Below are positions 1 through 9,567 of a stretch of DNA of 58,696 bases, piece after piece; position 1 is the first letter of the stretch; the number at the start of each line of letters is the position of its first letter. Below the pieces are notes generated by a model. It ran no database searches, was not told the origin of the DNA, and was given only the letters and a program-made list of their open reading frames with translations. The position numbers and the translations under genes are program-made. The stretch is from Candidatus Gastranaerophilales bacterium (GTDB lineage Bacteria > Cyanobacteriota > Vampirovibrionia > Gastranaerophilales > Gastranaerophilaceae), in NCBI GenBank assembly GCA_910587055.1, contig CAJUKY010000013.1:1-58696 (forward strand). Direction: 5' to 3'.

Positions 1-18
1 CCCCCCCCCCCCCCCCCC
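1..18. other. C homopolymer at window edge
   Basis: The first 18 bases are all C. Such a run in AT-rich sequence, exactly at the edge, is most simply a sequencing or assembly artefact at a contig end. Nothing else suggests a biological role. Confidence 0.6.
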
Positions 19-164
19 GAATGTTAAGAAATTTCAAGTAAATTTTTGTAAAGCTTAATGTCAATAAAGGCTTTGCGGTGTGGAAAAAAAATGCCGCAGA
101 AGGTACAATTGTAAGATAAACTGGAAGTTTAGAATGTATTTTATATTTTTTTAAGGAAAATAAT

Positions 165-1448
165 TTGGCGGCTTTTATTGATAAAGTAAAAATAAAAATT
201 GAATCCGGCAGAGGCGGCAGAGGCGCTGTTGCATGGCGGAGGGAAAAATTTGTTGATAAAGGCGGGCCTGCAGGCGGTGACGGCGGCAGAGGCGGGAATA
301 TTTATTTTGTGGCCGATGAAAATATGTCGACACTTCTTGATTTTACCTACAAATCCGTTTACAGAGCCGAAGACGGGCAAAACGGCGGGAATAAAAACTG
401 CCATGGAAAAGACGGTAAAGACGTATTCTTAAAGATGCCTGTCGGGGTTATTGTAAGAGATTTAAAGACGGGAAAAATAATAGCGGATTTAGATACCCAT
501 GAAAAAACAATCCTTGTTGCAAAAGGCGGCCGGGGCGGCAGAGGGAATGCAAGATTTGCTACCGCGCAAAAAAGGGCGCCCCAGTTTTGCGAACCGGGTG
601 AAGCTTCGGTTGAAAGAGAATTAGAGCTTGAATTAAGATTGATAGCGGATGTCGGGCTTCTCGGCATGCCGAATGCCGGTAAATCAAGCTTTATTTCAAA
701 AGTATCTTCCGCAAGGCCTAAAATTGCCGATTATCCTTTTACAACGCTTGTTCCAAATCTTGGTGTGGTTAAAAAGCCCTCGGGCGACGGCTTTGTTATA
801 GCGGATATACCGGGAATTATTGAGGGAGCGCATCAAGGAACAGGGCTTGGATTTGAATTTTTAAAACATGTGCAAAGATGCCGCTTTTTAATCCATGTTG
901 TAGATATTTCAAAAGAAAATGCCGTTGAAAATTATAATATTATTAATAACGAGTTAAAAAAATACGGAGAAGGTCTTTCTTCTTTGTATCAAACGGTTTT
1001 ATTAAACAAAACCGACATTTTGGAGCCCTCTTATGTTAATGAAATGACAGAAAAGTTTAAGAAACTTAACAAAGATGTGTTTGCCGTATCTTGTGCGACG
1101 GGGGATGGAATAAATGAGTTTTTAAATCATCTTTACAAAAAAACAGATGAAATTCCCCATCCTGAAAACCCTCTAAAAATAGAGTATGACGACGGTTTTG
1201 ACGATAACGACGACAGCAGTTTTACTGTTGTGAAACTTAACAAAAACACATTTTTGGCAGATGGTGGTAAAATAAGAAGACTGGCAAGTGTAACTGATAT
1301 AAGAAATACGCAGCAAATGCGGAGGCTTGCAAATATTCTAGATTCCATGGGAGTTTATCAGGAATTAAAGAAGCTTGGGCTTAAAGAGAACGACACAATA
1401 ATGATAGCGCACATTGAAACCACATATCTCGGTGACTACCGGGGATAA
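165..1448 (+). CDS. obgE: Obg family GTPase ObgE/CgtA
   Basis: Ribosome-associated GTPase acting in large-subunit maturation and stress control. The order is complete for the family: a glycine-rich Obg fold at residues 1-158, a G domain with P-loop GMPNAGKS at 167-174, DIPGIIEGA (G3) and NKTD (G4), and a C-terminal OCT domain that includes TFLADGGKIRRL. The length of 427 residues is normal. The start is TTG at 165, preceded by AAGGAAA; the next ATG would remove conserved Obg-fold sequence. It stands alone, about 155 bases before the pilus block. Confidence 0.96.
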   Translation: MAAFIDKVKIKIESGRGGRGAVAWRREKFVDKGGPAGGDGGRGGNIYFVADENMSTLLDFTYKSVYRAEDGQNGGNKNCHGKDGKDVFLKMPVGVIVRDLKTGKIIADLDTHEKTILVAKGGRGGRGNARFATAQKRAPQFCEPGEASVERELELELRLIADVGLLGMPNAGKSSFISKVSSARPKIADYPFTTLVPNLGVVKKPSGDGFVIADIPGIIEGAHQGTGLGFEFLKHVQRCRFLIHVVDISKENAVENYNIINNELKKYGEGLSSLYQTVLLNKTDILEPSYVNEMTEKFKKLNKDVFAVSCATGDGINEFLNHLYKKTDEIPHPENPLKIEYDDGFDDNDDSSFTVVKLNKNTFLADGGKIRRLASVTDIRNTQQMRRLANILDSMGVYQELKKLGLKENDTIMIAHIETTYLGDYRG

Positions 1449-1604
1449 AAATTGATACTACATTTGGTGGATTTATTAAAAATCATGATGACAAATCACC
1501 TTAAATGTATGATATTAATTAGTAAGTATACTTGTTTGATATGTATACCAAAAAATATTTAGTACAACAAGAGTAATAGTAGAAGAGTTGAAAGATAGAT
1601 TTCA

Positions 1605-2777
1605 ATGTATTTTGAAGACGAAAAAGAGAATATGAGAAACGGCGGCGCCCTCGATGATTTGGAAGTCGACATTGACGGCGACGATAAAACCGTTACATGG
1701 GATGATTTGTTGAATGACGAAAGCGACATTGATCTTAGCAATGTTAAAAAGGATAGTTTAGCAGATGACGATGCCCTGCTTGACACATCTATTGATGAAG
1801 ATATGGCGCTTCTTGAAGATGATGAACCTGTTCCTGCTCCAAGAGCTGCGGTGCATTCACCCAGAAAAGATGCATTTGATGTTTTTGGCGGACCTGCTGA
1901 TAACACGGGCGGGCATGAGGCTGCTGTTCAAGATTCGGGCGATACATTTACTCCTGATTTAACAAACAGGCAGTCTGCAAGAGCAAAAGCCGGAATGAAT
2001 GATGATGATGATATTTATTTTGAACCCAGAAATGCCAGAAAATCATCAGGTATTCTTCCTGCAATAATTGGTGTTCTCGTTGCTTTTGTCTTTATCTGCG
2101 GTCTCGGGTATTTATTTATGACATATGCTAAACCTGATTCTATAGCAAAATTGGATGCCCGTTCTTTATTTGATACAAATAGAAATGTTCAGGAAACACC
2201 CGTAATTGAAGATAATGATGTTAATAAGCCTGTAATTGATATTAATGCTCCGGCTGAAGAGAATGCGGCAAATAATGCTGAAAAACAACCGGAAGCTAAA
2301 AAAGAAGAACAGAAGTTTGTTACTTTCTCAGTTACAAACGGCGGAAGAATTAATCCTTTTACTCCGCCTGCCGGTTTTGAAGCAGCAAAATTTGCGGTTT
2401 CTTCTGATTATGAAATTCTTTCACCTCCTGAAGATATCCCGGGTGCCGAGGTTGCGGACGAAGCTAAACAGCTTATGGATATAACTGTTTCAGGTATTTT
2501 GTTTGATAATGTTAAGCCGTCTGCAATCATTAATGTTAAAGGTTCTGAGTATTTTGTGCAGATAGGTGATAAAGTAGATGAATTTCAGGTGGTTGCAATA
2601 AACAGACAGTATGTGGCTATTAAAAACGGAACAAATACATATAAGGCACAGGTTGGTGAATCATTCTCAAATACCTCCGCTGTTGCCGGTATGGCAAAAC
2701 GACAGTCTTCAGGCAAGTTTGCCGGTTCAAGACAGTATACTTCAGCTTCCGATGTTGAAGTAAGTGCAAGAGATTAA
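1605..2777 (+). CDS. PilP/GspC-like single-pass membrane protein
   Basis: The first ~145 residues are very acidic and probably disordered. One membrane helix follows at about 149-173 (ILPAIIGVLVAFVFICGLGY). The C-terminal third reads like a PilP/GspC periplasmic domain: a GGRINPFTPP lead-in, then ITVSGILFDNVKPSAIINVK and a FVQIGDKV...V(V/A)INRQYVAIKNG strand pattern. Such domains couple the inner-membrane pilus platform to the secretin, which is encoded 35 bases downstream. The family call rests on the C-terminal pattern and the position. The long acidic cytoplasmic part is unlike standard PilP, which is a short lipoprotein. I do not assign a symbol. Confidence 0.6.
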   Translation: MYFEDEKENMRNGGALDDLEVDIDGDDKTVTWDDLLNDESDIDLSNVKKDSLADDDALLDTSIDEDMALLEDDEPVPAPRAAVHSPRKDAFDVFGGPADNTGGHEAAVQDSGDTFTPDLTNRQSARAKAGMNDDDDIYFEPRNARKSSGILPAIIGVLVAFVFICGLGYLFMTYAKPDSIAKLDARSLFDTNRNVQETPVIEDNDVNKPVIDINAPAEENAANNAEKQPEAKKEEQKFVTFSVTNGGRINPFTPPAGFEAAKFAVSSDYEILSPPEDIPGAEVADEAKQLMDITVSGILFDNVKPSAIINVKGSEYFVQIGDKVDEFQVVAINRQYVAIKNGTNTYKAQVGESFSNTSAVAGMAKRQSSGKFAGSRQYTSASDVEVSARD

Positions 2778-2812
2778 TAATTTGGAAAAAATAATCTAGG
2801 AGTTAAAATAAA

Positions 2813-4786
2813 ATGTTTACACACAAGAAAAGAAAACTATTTAGAAACATTACGCTTTTTGCGCTTGCTCTATCCTTAGTGCAAACTTGCTGGGCAGGTT
2901 TCTTAAGCGAACAGACAGAGGAAGCTAATCCTCAAGGCCGGACTGAACTTTTGAGCTTAAATACAAATGATACGCAGATGGAAACATCCGATGCTTCTTC
3001 ATTAGCTCTTAAACAAATGATTGATAATAACTCAAATTCCGGTTTTTTAAATCTTAACAGTCCGGAAGCAAGAAACACCAAAACAAAAGTTAAACTTGAT
3101 GCAGGTGTTACAATTACACAATCTCCAAACAAAATCACTCTTTCTTTGAGAGATTCAGATGTACGTCAGGTTTTGAGAATGTTTGCTGATAAAGCGGGCA
3201 TTAATGTTGTTTTCCATTCTTCCGTGGAAGGTAAAGTTACTCTTGATTTATCAAATGTAACTCTAAATGATGCTTTCTTGCTTGTGATGAAATCTTGTGA
3301 ACTTACATATATTAAAGACGGAAACAATTTGATTGTTTCATCTATTGAAGCTTCCAAGGATCTCGGTGCAGGTAAACAAAGCTTAACCGTTATTCCTATT
3401 AAATATGTGGAAGCTCCTTCTGTTGCTAAATTTTTGAATGCTAACATTTTTGCTTCAAAAATGTCCGGTGTTTCAAATAAACAGGTTGTATCATCCAACC
3501 CGCGTACAAACGAAATTATGATTTTCGGTACTGACAGTGATGCTGCTGTTGCTGAAAAGGTTGTTGCACAGCTTGATAAAAAGCCGATGGTTAATATATT
3601 TAAAGTTAACCATACCACACCGAAAGAAATGGCTGCACTTTTGTGCGATACTATGATACCTTCAACCGAATCATTGAATAACCAAGGTAACGTAACACAG
3701 TCAGCTCAAACCCAGATTGATGACGGTGAAACTGAGCAGGATGCTGAAGACGATTCTATTAAAGCTATAAAAATGGGCGGAGGCTTTATTGCCTGCCGTG
3801 CAACTTCTACAGATAGCTCAGGCGGTGCAGTCGGCAATACCTCAGGCGATGCAAGCACTGTTATCCCGTTCCCTGTTGTACCTTTAACAATTACTTTCTC
3901 ACCTGATTTGGGGCTTGTTACTGTGTATGGCGGTTCCGTTGAACAGTTGGAAATCATTAAAGATTTTATTGCAAAAAATGATATAAAACAGCCTATGGCA
4001 TATATTGAACTTGCAGTAATCGAACTTAATGAAGAAGGTTCAAAAGAATTTGATAACGTATGGAATTTGTGGACTCCTGTTTTAAGCCTCGGGTTTAATT
4101 CAGAAACCGGTTTATCTACAGCCAATAATACCCCGGTAATCTTCGGACCTGACGGCAACGGCATTGCTAAATACGACGGAAGCTCAATGCTTTCATACCA
4201 GTTAAAGTATCTTGTAACCAACAATAAAGGCAGAGTTCTTACAAATCCTAAGCTTATGGTTACAAACGGTCAAAAATCAGTTATTGACTTAACAAGTGAC
4301 TACATTAAATCTACAAGTACCGAAATGAACACTGCATCCGGCACCGACAATCCGATTGTTACAAAAACATACGAAATCGGCAGTGATGAAGGTTTAAATA
4401 TTGAAATCATTCCTTTTATAAGTCAGGATGGTTATGTGTCATTAAATATGACACCGAACTTTGCAACTGTTAAAGATCATCTCTATACAAAGGATGTTGA
4501 GACCGGTGAGAGAGTTATAGCAGTTACAATGCTTCAAAGACGTAACCTGAAATTAAACAACCTCAGAATTAAGGATGGCGAAACCCTTGTTATAGCCGGT
4601 CTTATTAAAGAAAGCGAAAAACAAACAGTATCCAAACTCCCTGTTTTAGGCGACCTTCCTTTAATCGGTGTATTCTTTAGAAGCTCAACCAACAATAAAT
4701 CTAAAGAAGAACTTGTAATTATGGTTACTCCTCACATTGTGTACTCTGAGGAACAGGCTAAAGAAATCAAAGCTATGGATCTGTAA
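2813..4786 (+). CDS. Type IV pilus/type II secretion secretin (PilQ/GspD family)
   Basis: Outer-membrane channel subunit. It has a basic N-terminus and hydrophobic signal peptide, with likely cleavage after TCWA near residue 28. A secretin/TonB short N-terminal (STN) domain follows at about 105-175 (DSDVRQVLRMFADKAGINVV), then N-domains, then the secretin core (LTNPKLMVTNGQ, LRIKDGETLVIAGLIKE and the closing KLPVLGDLPLIGVFFRS...KEELVIMVTPHIV). A Ser/Gly/Asp-rich low-complexity insert sits in the middle (about 290-350). At 657 residues it fits PilQ/GspD. AGGAGT precedes the ATG. Whether the system makes pili or secretes proteins cannot be settled from this gene; the nearby prepilin favours pili. 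Confidence 0.93.
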   Translation: MFTHKKRKLFRNITLFALALSLVQTCWAGFLSEQTEEANPQGRTELLSLNTNDTQMETSDASSLALKQMIDNNSNSGFLNLNSPEARNTKTKVKLDAGVTITQSPNKITLSLRDSDVRQVLRMFADKAGINVVFHSSVEGKVTLDLSNVTLNDAFLLVMKSCELTYIKDGNNLIVSSIEASKDLGAGKQSLTVIPIKYVEAPSVAKFLNANIFASKMSGVSNKQVVSSNPRTNEIMIFGTDSDAAVAEKVVAQLDKKPMVNIFKVNHTTPKEMAALLCDTMIPSTESLNNQGNVTQSAQTQIDDGETEQDAEDDSIKAIKMGGGFIACRATSTDSSGGAVGNTSGDASTVIPFPVVPLTITFSPDLGLVTVYGGSVEQLEIIKDFIAKNDIKQPMAYIELAVIELNEEGSKEFDNVWNLWTPVLSLGFNSETGLSTANNTPVIFGPDGNGIAKYDGSSMLSYQLKYLVTNNKGRVLTNPKLMVTNGQKSVIDLTSDYIKSTSTEMNTASGTDNPIVTKTYEIGSDEGLNIEIIPFISQDGYVSLNMTPNFATVKDHLYTKDVETGERVIAVTMLQRRNLKLNNLRIKDGETLVIAGLIKESEKQTVSKLPVLGDLPLIGVFFRSSTNNKSKEELVIMVTPHIVYSEEQAKEIKAMDL

Positions 4787-4817
4787 AAACGCACCTTAGC
4801 TTTAAGCAGATGTATAA

Positions 4818-4852
4818 GGCAGGGTTTATATAGAAAATATATTGACCCTGCC
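4818..4852. repeat. Inverted repeat between secretin and pilB genes
   Basis: GGCAGGGT (4818-4825) pairs perfectly with ACCCTGCC (4845-4852), with a second AT pairing (TATATA/TATATT) inside the loop. No T-run follows on the plus strand, so it is not a standard terminator. It could be an RNA processing or partial attenuation site setting secretin-to-ATPase expression ratio. Confidence 0.45.
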
Positions 4853-4886
4853 GTACATATAAAACCCCGCGAAAAACTCTTTATTT

Positions 4887-7352
4887 ATGAAACAAACAAA
4901 TTTTATGAAAAACGAATTACTTGTAAAACTTATTAATAAAATTAACTTTGATTATGCCAATCATTTTGAACTTGCAGTTGCAAGAGAGTTATCATTTGTT
5001 CCTATAAATATGCAGGGAGATACTTTTTTTGCTGCAGTGTCCGCTGCATCTGACAAGGCAAAGATTAGTGAATATATTAAAACAATTTTTGATACCAGAA
5101 TTGAATTCATTTTTCTTTCGGAATCTAATTTTGAAATTTTATTTAATGATTTTCTTAAGATTTTTAATTCAAAATACGGGAATGTTGATATAGCTTTAGC
5201 AGCATCTGCCAAACAGGATGACAAGACCGATGCTCATCAGTTTGATGAATCAACAAATGTTATTTCTATTGATGAAGATTCTGTTATGGAAGATGTTGAT
5301 ATTAATTCTCTTGATGATATTGATATTTCAATGTCTGCTCCCATTACTTCTGCAGATACTGCACATCATGATGTGCAGACTCAAGCTGTTGCGCTTAAGG
5401 AGCCGGTGCAAAAAATTATTCAGCCCCGTCCTCTTGAGGATGAGAATGAGCCTGATTTAACCATTGAAGATGATGAAGAAGTTGATATTCAAACCATATC
5501 GCAGGATGCATCCGGGTCTAATGATGAGCCCCGGCAATCTCAAGCAGTAAACAGTGATACTGCTGAAAAAGGTTATAAAAACCTTCCTAAAAAACAAATT
5601 AAGCCTATAAGCGCCGTGAAATCCCCAAAAACTAAAAGAATCGGTGAAATTCTTATGGAAGAGGGGCTTTTGAATGAAAAACAATTAACTATTGCGCTTG
5701 CTGAAGCCAAGGTTTTAGATGTGCCTTTGGGTTCTGTTCTTGTTAAACTTGGATTTGTTACAATTAAACAGTTGAAAGAAGCTCTTGGTGCCCAGATGGG
5801 TTTAAAATTAGCTTCTGCAGAGCAATTAAGAGCGCTTCCTACTGCGATTTCCGTTTTACCGGAAGATTTCGTTCGCGTAAACAGAGTTATTCCTTTATCA
5901 ATGACTGATAAAACCCTTGTTGTCGGTATGGTTAATCCTAAAGATACAAGAGTTATTGATGAAATAGTTTACCAGACCGGTTTGAAACCGACTATAATGA
6001 TGATTACTCATTATGAGTATGAAAATTTTGTTCAGACTTATTATCAATCTGATAAACAAGAAACCGACAAAATTATTGAGCAAATTGAAAGAGAGAAAAA
6101 TGACGTTACAAATGAAGATACTCTCTGGGAACAGGTAGAAAGGGAAATCCAAGATACAACCGGAAATGTTTCTAAATTTGCAAACAAGATTATAACTTCT
6201 GCGATTGATCAAAAAGCATCAGATATTCATATCGAACCCAGAACCGAAGGGTATGTTGTAAGATACAGGGTAGACGGCGCTTTAAAAGAGATGCTTAGAA
6301 TACCTCAAAAGGTAGAAAGTGCTGTTATATCAAGGTTTAAAGTACTTGCCCGTATGAATATTGCTGAGCACAGACGTGCACAGGACGGCAGTTTTACCAT
6401 CAAATACAAAAAGATGCAATTTGACTTCCGTATTAATACGCTTCCTGTAAACGGCAGAGAAAAAATGGTAATAAGGGTTTTAGCCCCTGCGGTTACTTCT
6501 GCTGAAAGTATGGGGCAAACTATTCAAATTGACGGTGCTTCAAAAGAAGATATTGAAAAAATCAAGTTTTTAATTTCTGCGCCAAACGGTATTCTTTTAA
6601 CGTCAGGCCCGACAGGTTCCGGTAAAACAACAACTCTTTATGCACTTTTGAAATCTTTAAATAAAGAGGATGTTAATATTACAACGATTGAAGACCCTGT
6701 CGAAATTAAACTTGAGGGTGTGAACCAATCTGCGGTTAATCCGAAAGCTGGTATTACTTTTGCATCTTCATTAAGAGCAATATTAAGGCAGGACCCTGAT
6801 ATTATTCTTGTTGGTGAGATTCGTGACTTTGAAACCCTTGAAGTTGCAATTTCTGCTTCATTAACAGGCCACCTTGTATTAAGCACCGTGCATACAAACT
6901 CAGCTGCTGCAACGGTTACAAGGCTTATTGAAATGGGTGCAAAGGATTATCTTGTATCTTCTACTTTAAACGGCGTTCTGGCGCAAAGGCTTGTAAGAAA
7001 ACTTTGTCCGGATTGCAAGGAGGCTTACAAACCGACTTTAGAGGATGCTAAAAAGATATTAACTGATCCTCTTGAAATTCAAGAGTTTATGAACCACACA
7101 ATATACAGAGCGCGTGGATGCGAATTTTGCAACAATACGGGCTATAAAGGAAGAACGGCGGTTCTTGAAATCCTTGTTGTGAATAATGATTTGAAAAAAC
7201 TTATCGCCCAGCGTGCACATGATGTTGAAATTGAAGAATATGCCGTGGAACATGGTATGAGGACACTCGATAAGGCATGTATTGAGCATATTAAAAATGG
7301 TGTAACTTCTATTGATGAATTTGTTAGAACTTTAGGATTGGCTGGTGAATAA
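4887..7352 (+). CDS. pilB: Type IV pilus assembly ATPase PilB/GspE with MshEN domain
   Basis: Hexameric cytoplasmic ATPase that drives pilin polymerisation. Residues ~25-95 look like a degenerate MshEN/GspE N1 unit, followed by an acidic linker (110-240). A well-preserved MshEN domain follows, with two tandem 24-residue c-di-GMP-type motifs at 251-274 (R-I-G..L...G......L...L) and 280-303 (LG..L...G......L...L..Q). The ATPase core has Walker A GPTGSGKT (574-581), Walker B with LVGEIRD (641-647) and a four-Cys zinc site (C707, C710, C745, C748). At 821 residues it is longer than typical PilB (~570) because of the N-terminal additions. The start is uncertain: ATG 4887 or 4905, neither with a clear Shine-Dalgarno. 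It overlaps the next gene by one base. Confidence 0.94.
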   Translation: MKQTNFMKNELLVKLINKINFDYANHFELAVARELSFVPINMQGDTFFAAVSAASDKAKISEYIKTIFDTRIEFIFLSESNFEILFNDFLKIFNSKYGNVDIALAASAKQDDKTDAHQFDESTNVISIDEDSVMEDVDINSLDDIDISMSAPITSADTAHHDVQTQAVALKEPVQKIIQPRPLEDENEPDLTIEDDEEVDIQTISQDASGSNDEPRQSQAVNSDTAEKGYKNLPKKQIKPISAVKSPKTKRIGEILMEEGLLNEKQLTIALAEAKVLDVPLGSVLVKLGFVTIKQLKEALGAQMGLKLASAEQLRALPTAISVLPEDFVRVNRVIPLSMTDKTLVVGMVNPKDTRVIDEIVYQTGLKPTIMMITHYEYENFVQTYYQSDKQETDKIIEQIEREKNDVTNEDTLWEQVEREIQDTTGNVSKFANKIITSAIDQKASDIHIEPRTEGYVVRYRVDGALKEMLRIPQKVESAVISRFKVLARMNIAEHRRAQDGSFTIKYKKMQFDFRINTLPVNGREKMVIRVLAPAVTSAESMGQTIQIDGASKEDIEKIKFLISAPNGILLTSGPTGSGKTTTLYALLKSLNKEDVNITTIEDPVEIKLEGVNQSAVNPKAGITFASSLRAILRQDPDIILVGEIRDFETLEVAISASLTGHLVLSTVHTNSAAATVTRLIEMGAKDYLVSSTLNGVLAQRLVRKLCPDCKEAYKPTLEDAKKILTDPLEIQEFMNHTIYRARGCEFCNNTGYKGRTAVLEILVVNNDLKKLIAQRAHDVEIEEYAVEHGMRTLDKACIEHIKNGVTSIDEFVRTLGLAGE

Positions 7353-8569
7353 TGCCTTTATTTGCATATATCGCGTTAAAGAATAATAAAACAATTGTCA
7401 GAGGTAAAATTGAAGCCGATGATGTAAAATCTGCCCGCGAGGGTATTAAAAAGCAAGGGCTTTTACCTACAAAGATTATTGATGAGACAAATAAAAATGC
7501 TTCAGAACAGGTGATAAGGCTTGCAAAAGCTAATTTGAAACCGATGTCTTTGAAGGATAAAATTGAGTTTACGTCAACCTTGCAAATATTAACCGCAACA
7601 GGTATTCCGATTATTGAAACTTTGGTGTTTATGGAAAATAACGCCGAAGCTACTACAATAAGAGATATTGCATATGAGTTAAGAAGAAACATTATCGCAG
7701 GTTCAACCCTTGCAGAGACTCTGGAAAAATACAGAAGTATATTTGGCAGAGTATATGTCGGCCTTGTAAAAGCCGGGGAAGATTCCGGAGAATTAGACAA
7801 AACGCTTGCCAGAATGTTGGAACTGTTGAAAAAGCAGGATAACATTAAATCAAAAGTAATCGGCGCACTTGTTTATCCGTGTTTTGTTATTATACTTGCC
7901 TGCGTTGTAGTTACAATAATGCTTGTGTTTGTATTCCCTGCATTTGAATCAATGTTTGATGCACTGGATAGGGAACTGCCTATTACAACACAGATATGTA
8001 TCAGCCTCGGAAATTTCATGCGTAAATTCTGGTTTGCACCGATTGGCGGGCTTATACTTCTTATCTGGGGTGTAAGAAAATTATTTATAACAGAATCTAC
8101 AAGAAAAGTAATAGATAGATACACCTTAAAAGTTCCCCTGTTATCAGATTTGATGAGATATGCGAACTTTTCAAACTTCCTTGCGGTGTTGCAGGTAGCA
8201 TACGATGCAGGTATTCCTGTTGTGGATTGTTTGTATTTATCAAATTTAACAATGGATAATGTTATATTAAAACAGGCTATTTTGAGCGCCGCTTCAAAGG
8301 TGCAGCAAGGTATTCACCTTTCAATCGCCTTAAGAAGCACAAAGCAAATCCCGAATATGATGTTATTTATGATTGCAACAGGTGAACAGTCAGGTCGTTT
8401 AGGCGAGATGTTGTATCACTGTACAACATTTATTGACAGAAAACTGGATGATATTATCGATAAATTCACAAAACTGGTTGAACCTGCATTATTGATATTT
8501 ATCGGCGGTATTGTTCTGTTCCTTGCTTTATCATTATATATGCCGTTGTTTGCAGCATATCAGCAATAA
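7352..8569 (+). CDS. pilC: Type IV pilus inner-membrane platform protein PilC/GspF
   Basis: Polytopic platform that works with PilB in pilin assembly. It has two T2SSF repeats, each with a helical cytoplasmic bundle, and membrane helices near GALVYPCFVIILACVVVTIM, FAPIGGLILLIWGV and the C-terminal LLIFIGGIVLFLALSLYMPL. Family signatures include FTSTLQILTATGIPIIE, GEDSGELDKTL and ATGEQSGRLGEML. Its 405 residues are standard. The ATG overlaps the pilB stop (TAATG), indicating translational coupling. A hairpin terminator follows and closes the cluster. No pilM, pilN, pilO or pilT lies here, so those functions must be encoded elsewhere or be absent. Confidence 0.95.
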   Translation: MPLFAYIALKNNKTIVRGKIEADDVKSAREGIKKQGLLPTKIIDETNKNASEQVIRLAKANLKPMSLKDKIEFTSTLQILTATGIPIIETLVFMENNAEATTIRDIAYELRRNIIAGSTLAETLEKYRSIFGRVYVGLVKAGEDSGELDKTLARMLELLKKQDNIKSKVIGALVYPCFVIILACVVVTIMLVFVFPAFESMFDALDRELPITTQICISLGNFMRKFWFAPIGGLILLIWGVRKLFITESTRKVIDRYTLKVPLLSDLMRYANFSNFLAVLQVAYDAGIPVVDCLYLSNLTMDNVILKQAILSAASKVQQGIHLSIALRSTKQIPNMMLFMIATGEQSGRLGEMLYHCTTFIDRKLDDIIDKFTKLVEPALLIFIGGIVLFLALSLYMPLFAAYQQ

Positions 8570-8601
8570 TAAACACAACTGAAGATGAAAAAGATGAATT
8601 T

Positions 8602-8629
8602 AAAGCCCCTGTATCAAGGGGGCTTTTTA
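8602..8629 (+). terminator. Rho-independent terminator after pilC
   Basis: AAAGCCCCT and AGGGGGCTTT form a GC-rich stem with one bulge around a GTATCA loop, followed by TTTTT. It lies 33 bases after the pilC stop. Confidence 0.85.
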
Positions 8630-8701
8630 ATTTATGGCAAAAAAAATTTTATTCGGTTTTTTGTACTATATGTTATTTGAATTTGATAAAGTGTATTTAC
8701 T

Positions 8702-9559
8702 ATGAATTTAACCGTAAACCTTTCCCCATCTTATTATAGAAACTTAACCGGCAGAAATCTTATATCTTTCGGGCAGAATAAAATAACCAGTGCAAAAATT
8801 GACAATACAAATAATTCTGCTCCAAAAGATGCCGATGTGCAATCTGATGCTCTTGAGTATGAAAAAGAAGCCGTTAAACTTTGCAAGGATGCTTATATTC
8901 AAAAACAAGAAGCTGAAAGAATCTTGCACGATGCAGTCGAAACAATGGATTCTTATAAAATAACAGGATATAAGCCTGTTAATAAAAAGGAATACTATGA
9001 TTCCGGAAAAGTTTCATGCGAGTTGGTTTCCCGCTGTGCTTCCTCTGAATCAGACGGTACTAATCTTGGTGTTGATTATATTTATGATACAGTGTTAAAA
9101 AAATATGGCAAAAATGGAAAAATAAAGAAAGAAATAGTATTTTCAAGAATTCCAAATCCTGATAAATATAATCTTGCATCAATGCAAAATATCACAGATA
9201 AGCCTTTTATAAGAAGTGTTAAAGAGTATGACGAATACGGTAAATTAAAAAGAAAGACAGAAGGTAGTTTTAAAGATATTTCCTCTGTTAAAAGCATAAC
9301 ATTGTATGATAATGGAAATAAAAAAGTGCATATGAGTTTTGATGATGGCCGCCTGTCAAATTATCTAAAAGGTGATTTTGTTCAAAAAGGTAATGTATTA
9401 AGATGCCATACCGTATTTGAATTTGATAATAATAAACTTAGCAGGGTAAAAAGAAATCTTACATATTACGGTTTTAATATTATTAATTGCGAAACTTTTA
9501 ATTTTGAAAACGGCAGTTTTTCTGGTTATGAAAAACATAAACATTCCCTTTATGATTAA
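8702..9559 (+). CDS. Hypothetical protein with YwqK/MORN-like repeats
   Basis: Not recognised as a named family. The short polar N-terminus ends in ISFGQ (residues ~21-25), a motif that recurs in other hypothetical proteins here. A charged helical stretch follows (EYEKEAVKLCKDAYIQKQEA). From ~100 on come repeated Y-x(2-3)-G-K-(I/L/V)-K units, such as YYDSGKVSCEL, KKYGKNGKIKKE and EYDEYGKLKRKTEG, which resemble the antitoxin YwqK/MORN_2-type beta repeats. No signal peptide or membrane helix is seen. It lies alone between a terminator and convergent bioA (9 bases apart). The function is unknown. Confidence 0.75.
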   Translation: MNLTVNLSPSYYRNLTGRNLISFGQNKITSAKIDNTNNSAPKDADVQSDALEYEKEAVKLCKDAYIQKQEAERILHDAVETMDSYKITGYKPVNKKEYYDSGKVSCELVSRCASSESDGTNLGVDYIYDTVLKKYGKNGKIKKEIVFSRIPNPDKYNLASMQNITDKPFIRSVKEYDEYGKLKRKTEGSFKDISSVKSITLYDNGNKKVHMSFDDGRLSNYLKGDFVQKGNVLRCHTVFEFDNNKLSRVKRNLTYYGFNIINCETFNFENGSFSGYEKHKHSLYD

Positions 9560-9567
9560 AATTTTAA

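Noticed and set aside
1..18. Poly-C run as a biological repeat or phase-variable tract
   Set aside because: It lies exactly at the window edge in AT-rich sequence, so an artefact is more likely.
1133..1348. Long antisense frames opposite obgE and many other genes
   Set aside because: They lie on the opposite strand of clear genes, have no ribosome sites and have composition expected of shadow frames.
1449..1604. GGTGGATTT...AAATCACC inverted repeat after obgE as a terminator
   Set aside because: Stem is imperfect, loop long and no T-run follows.
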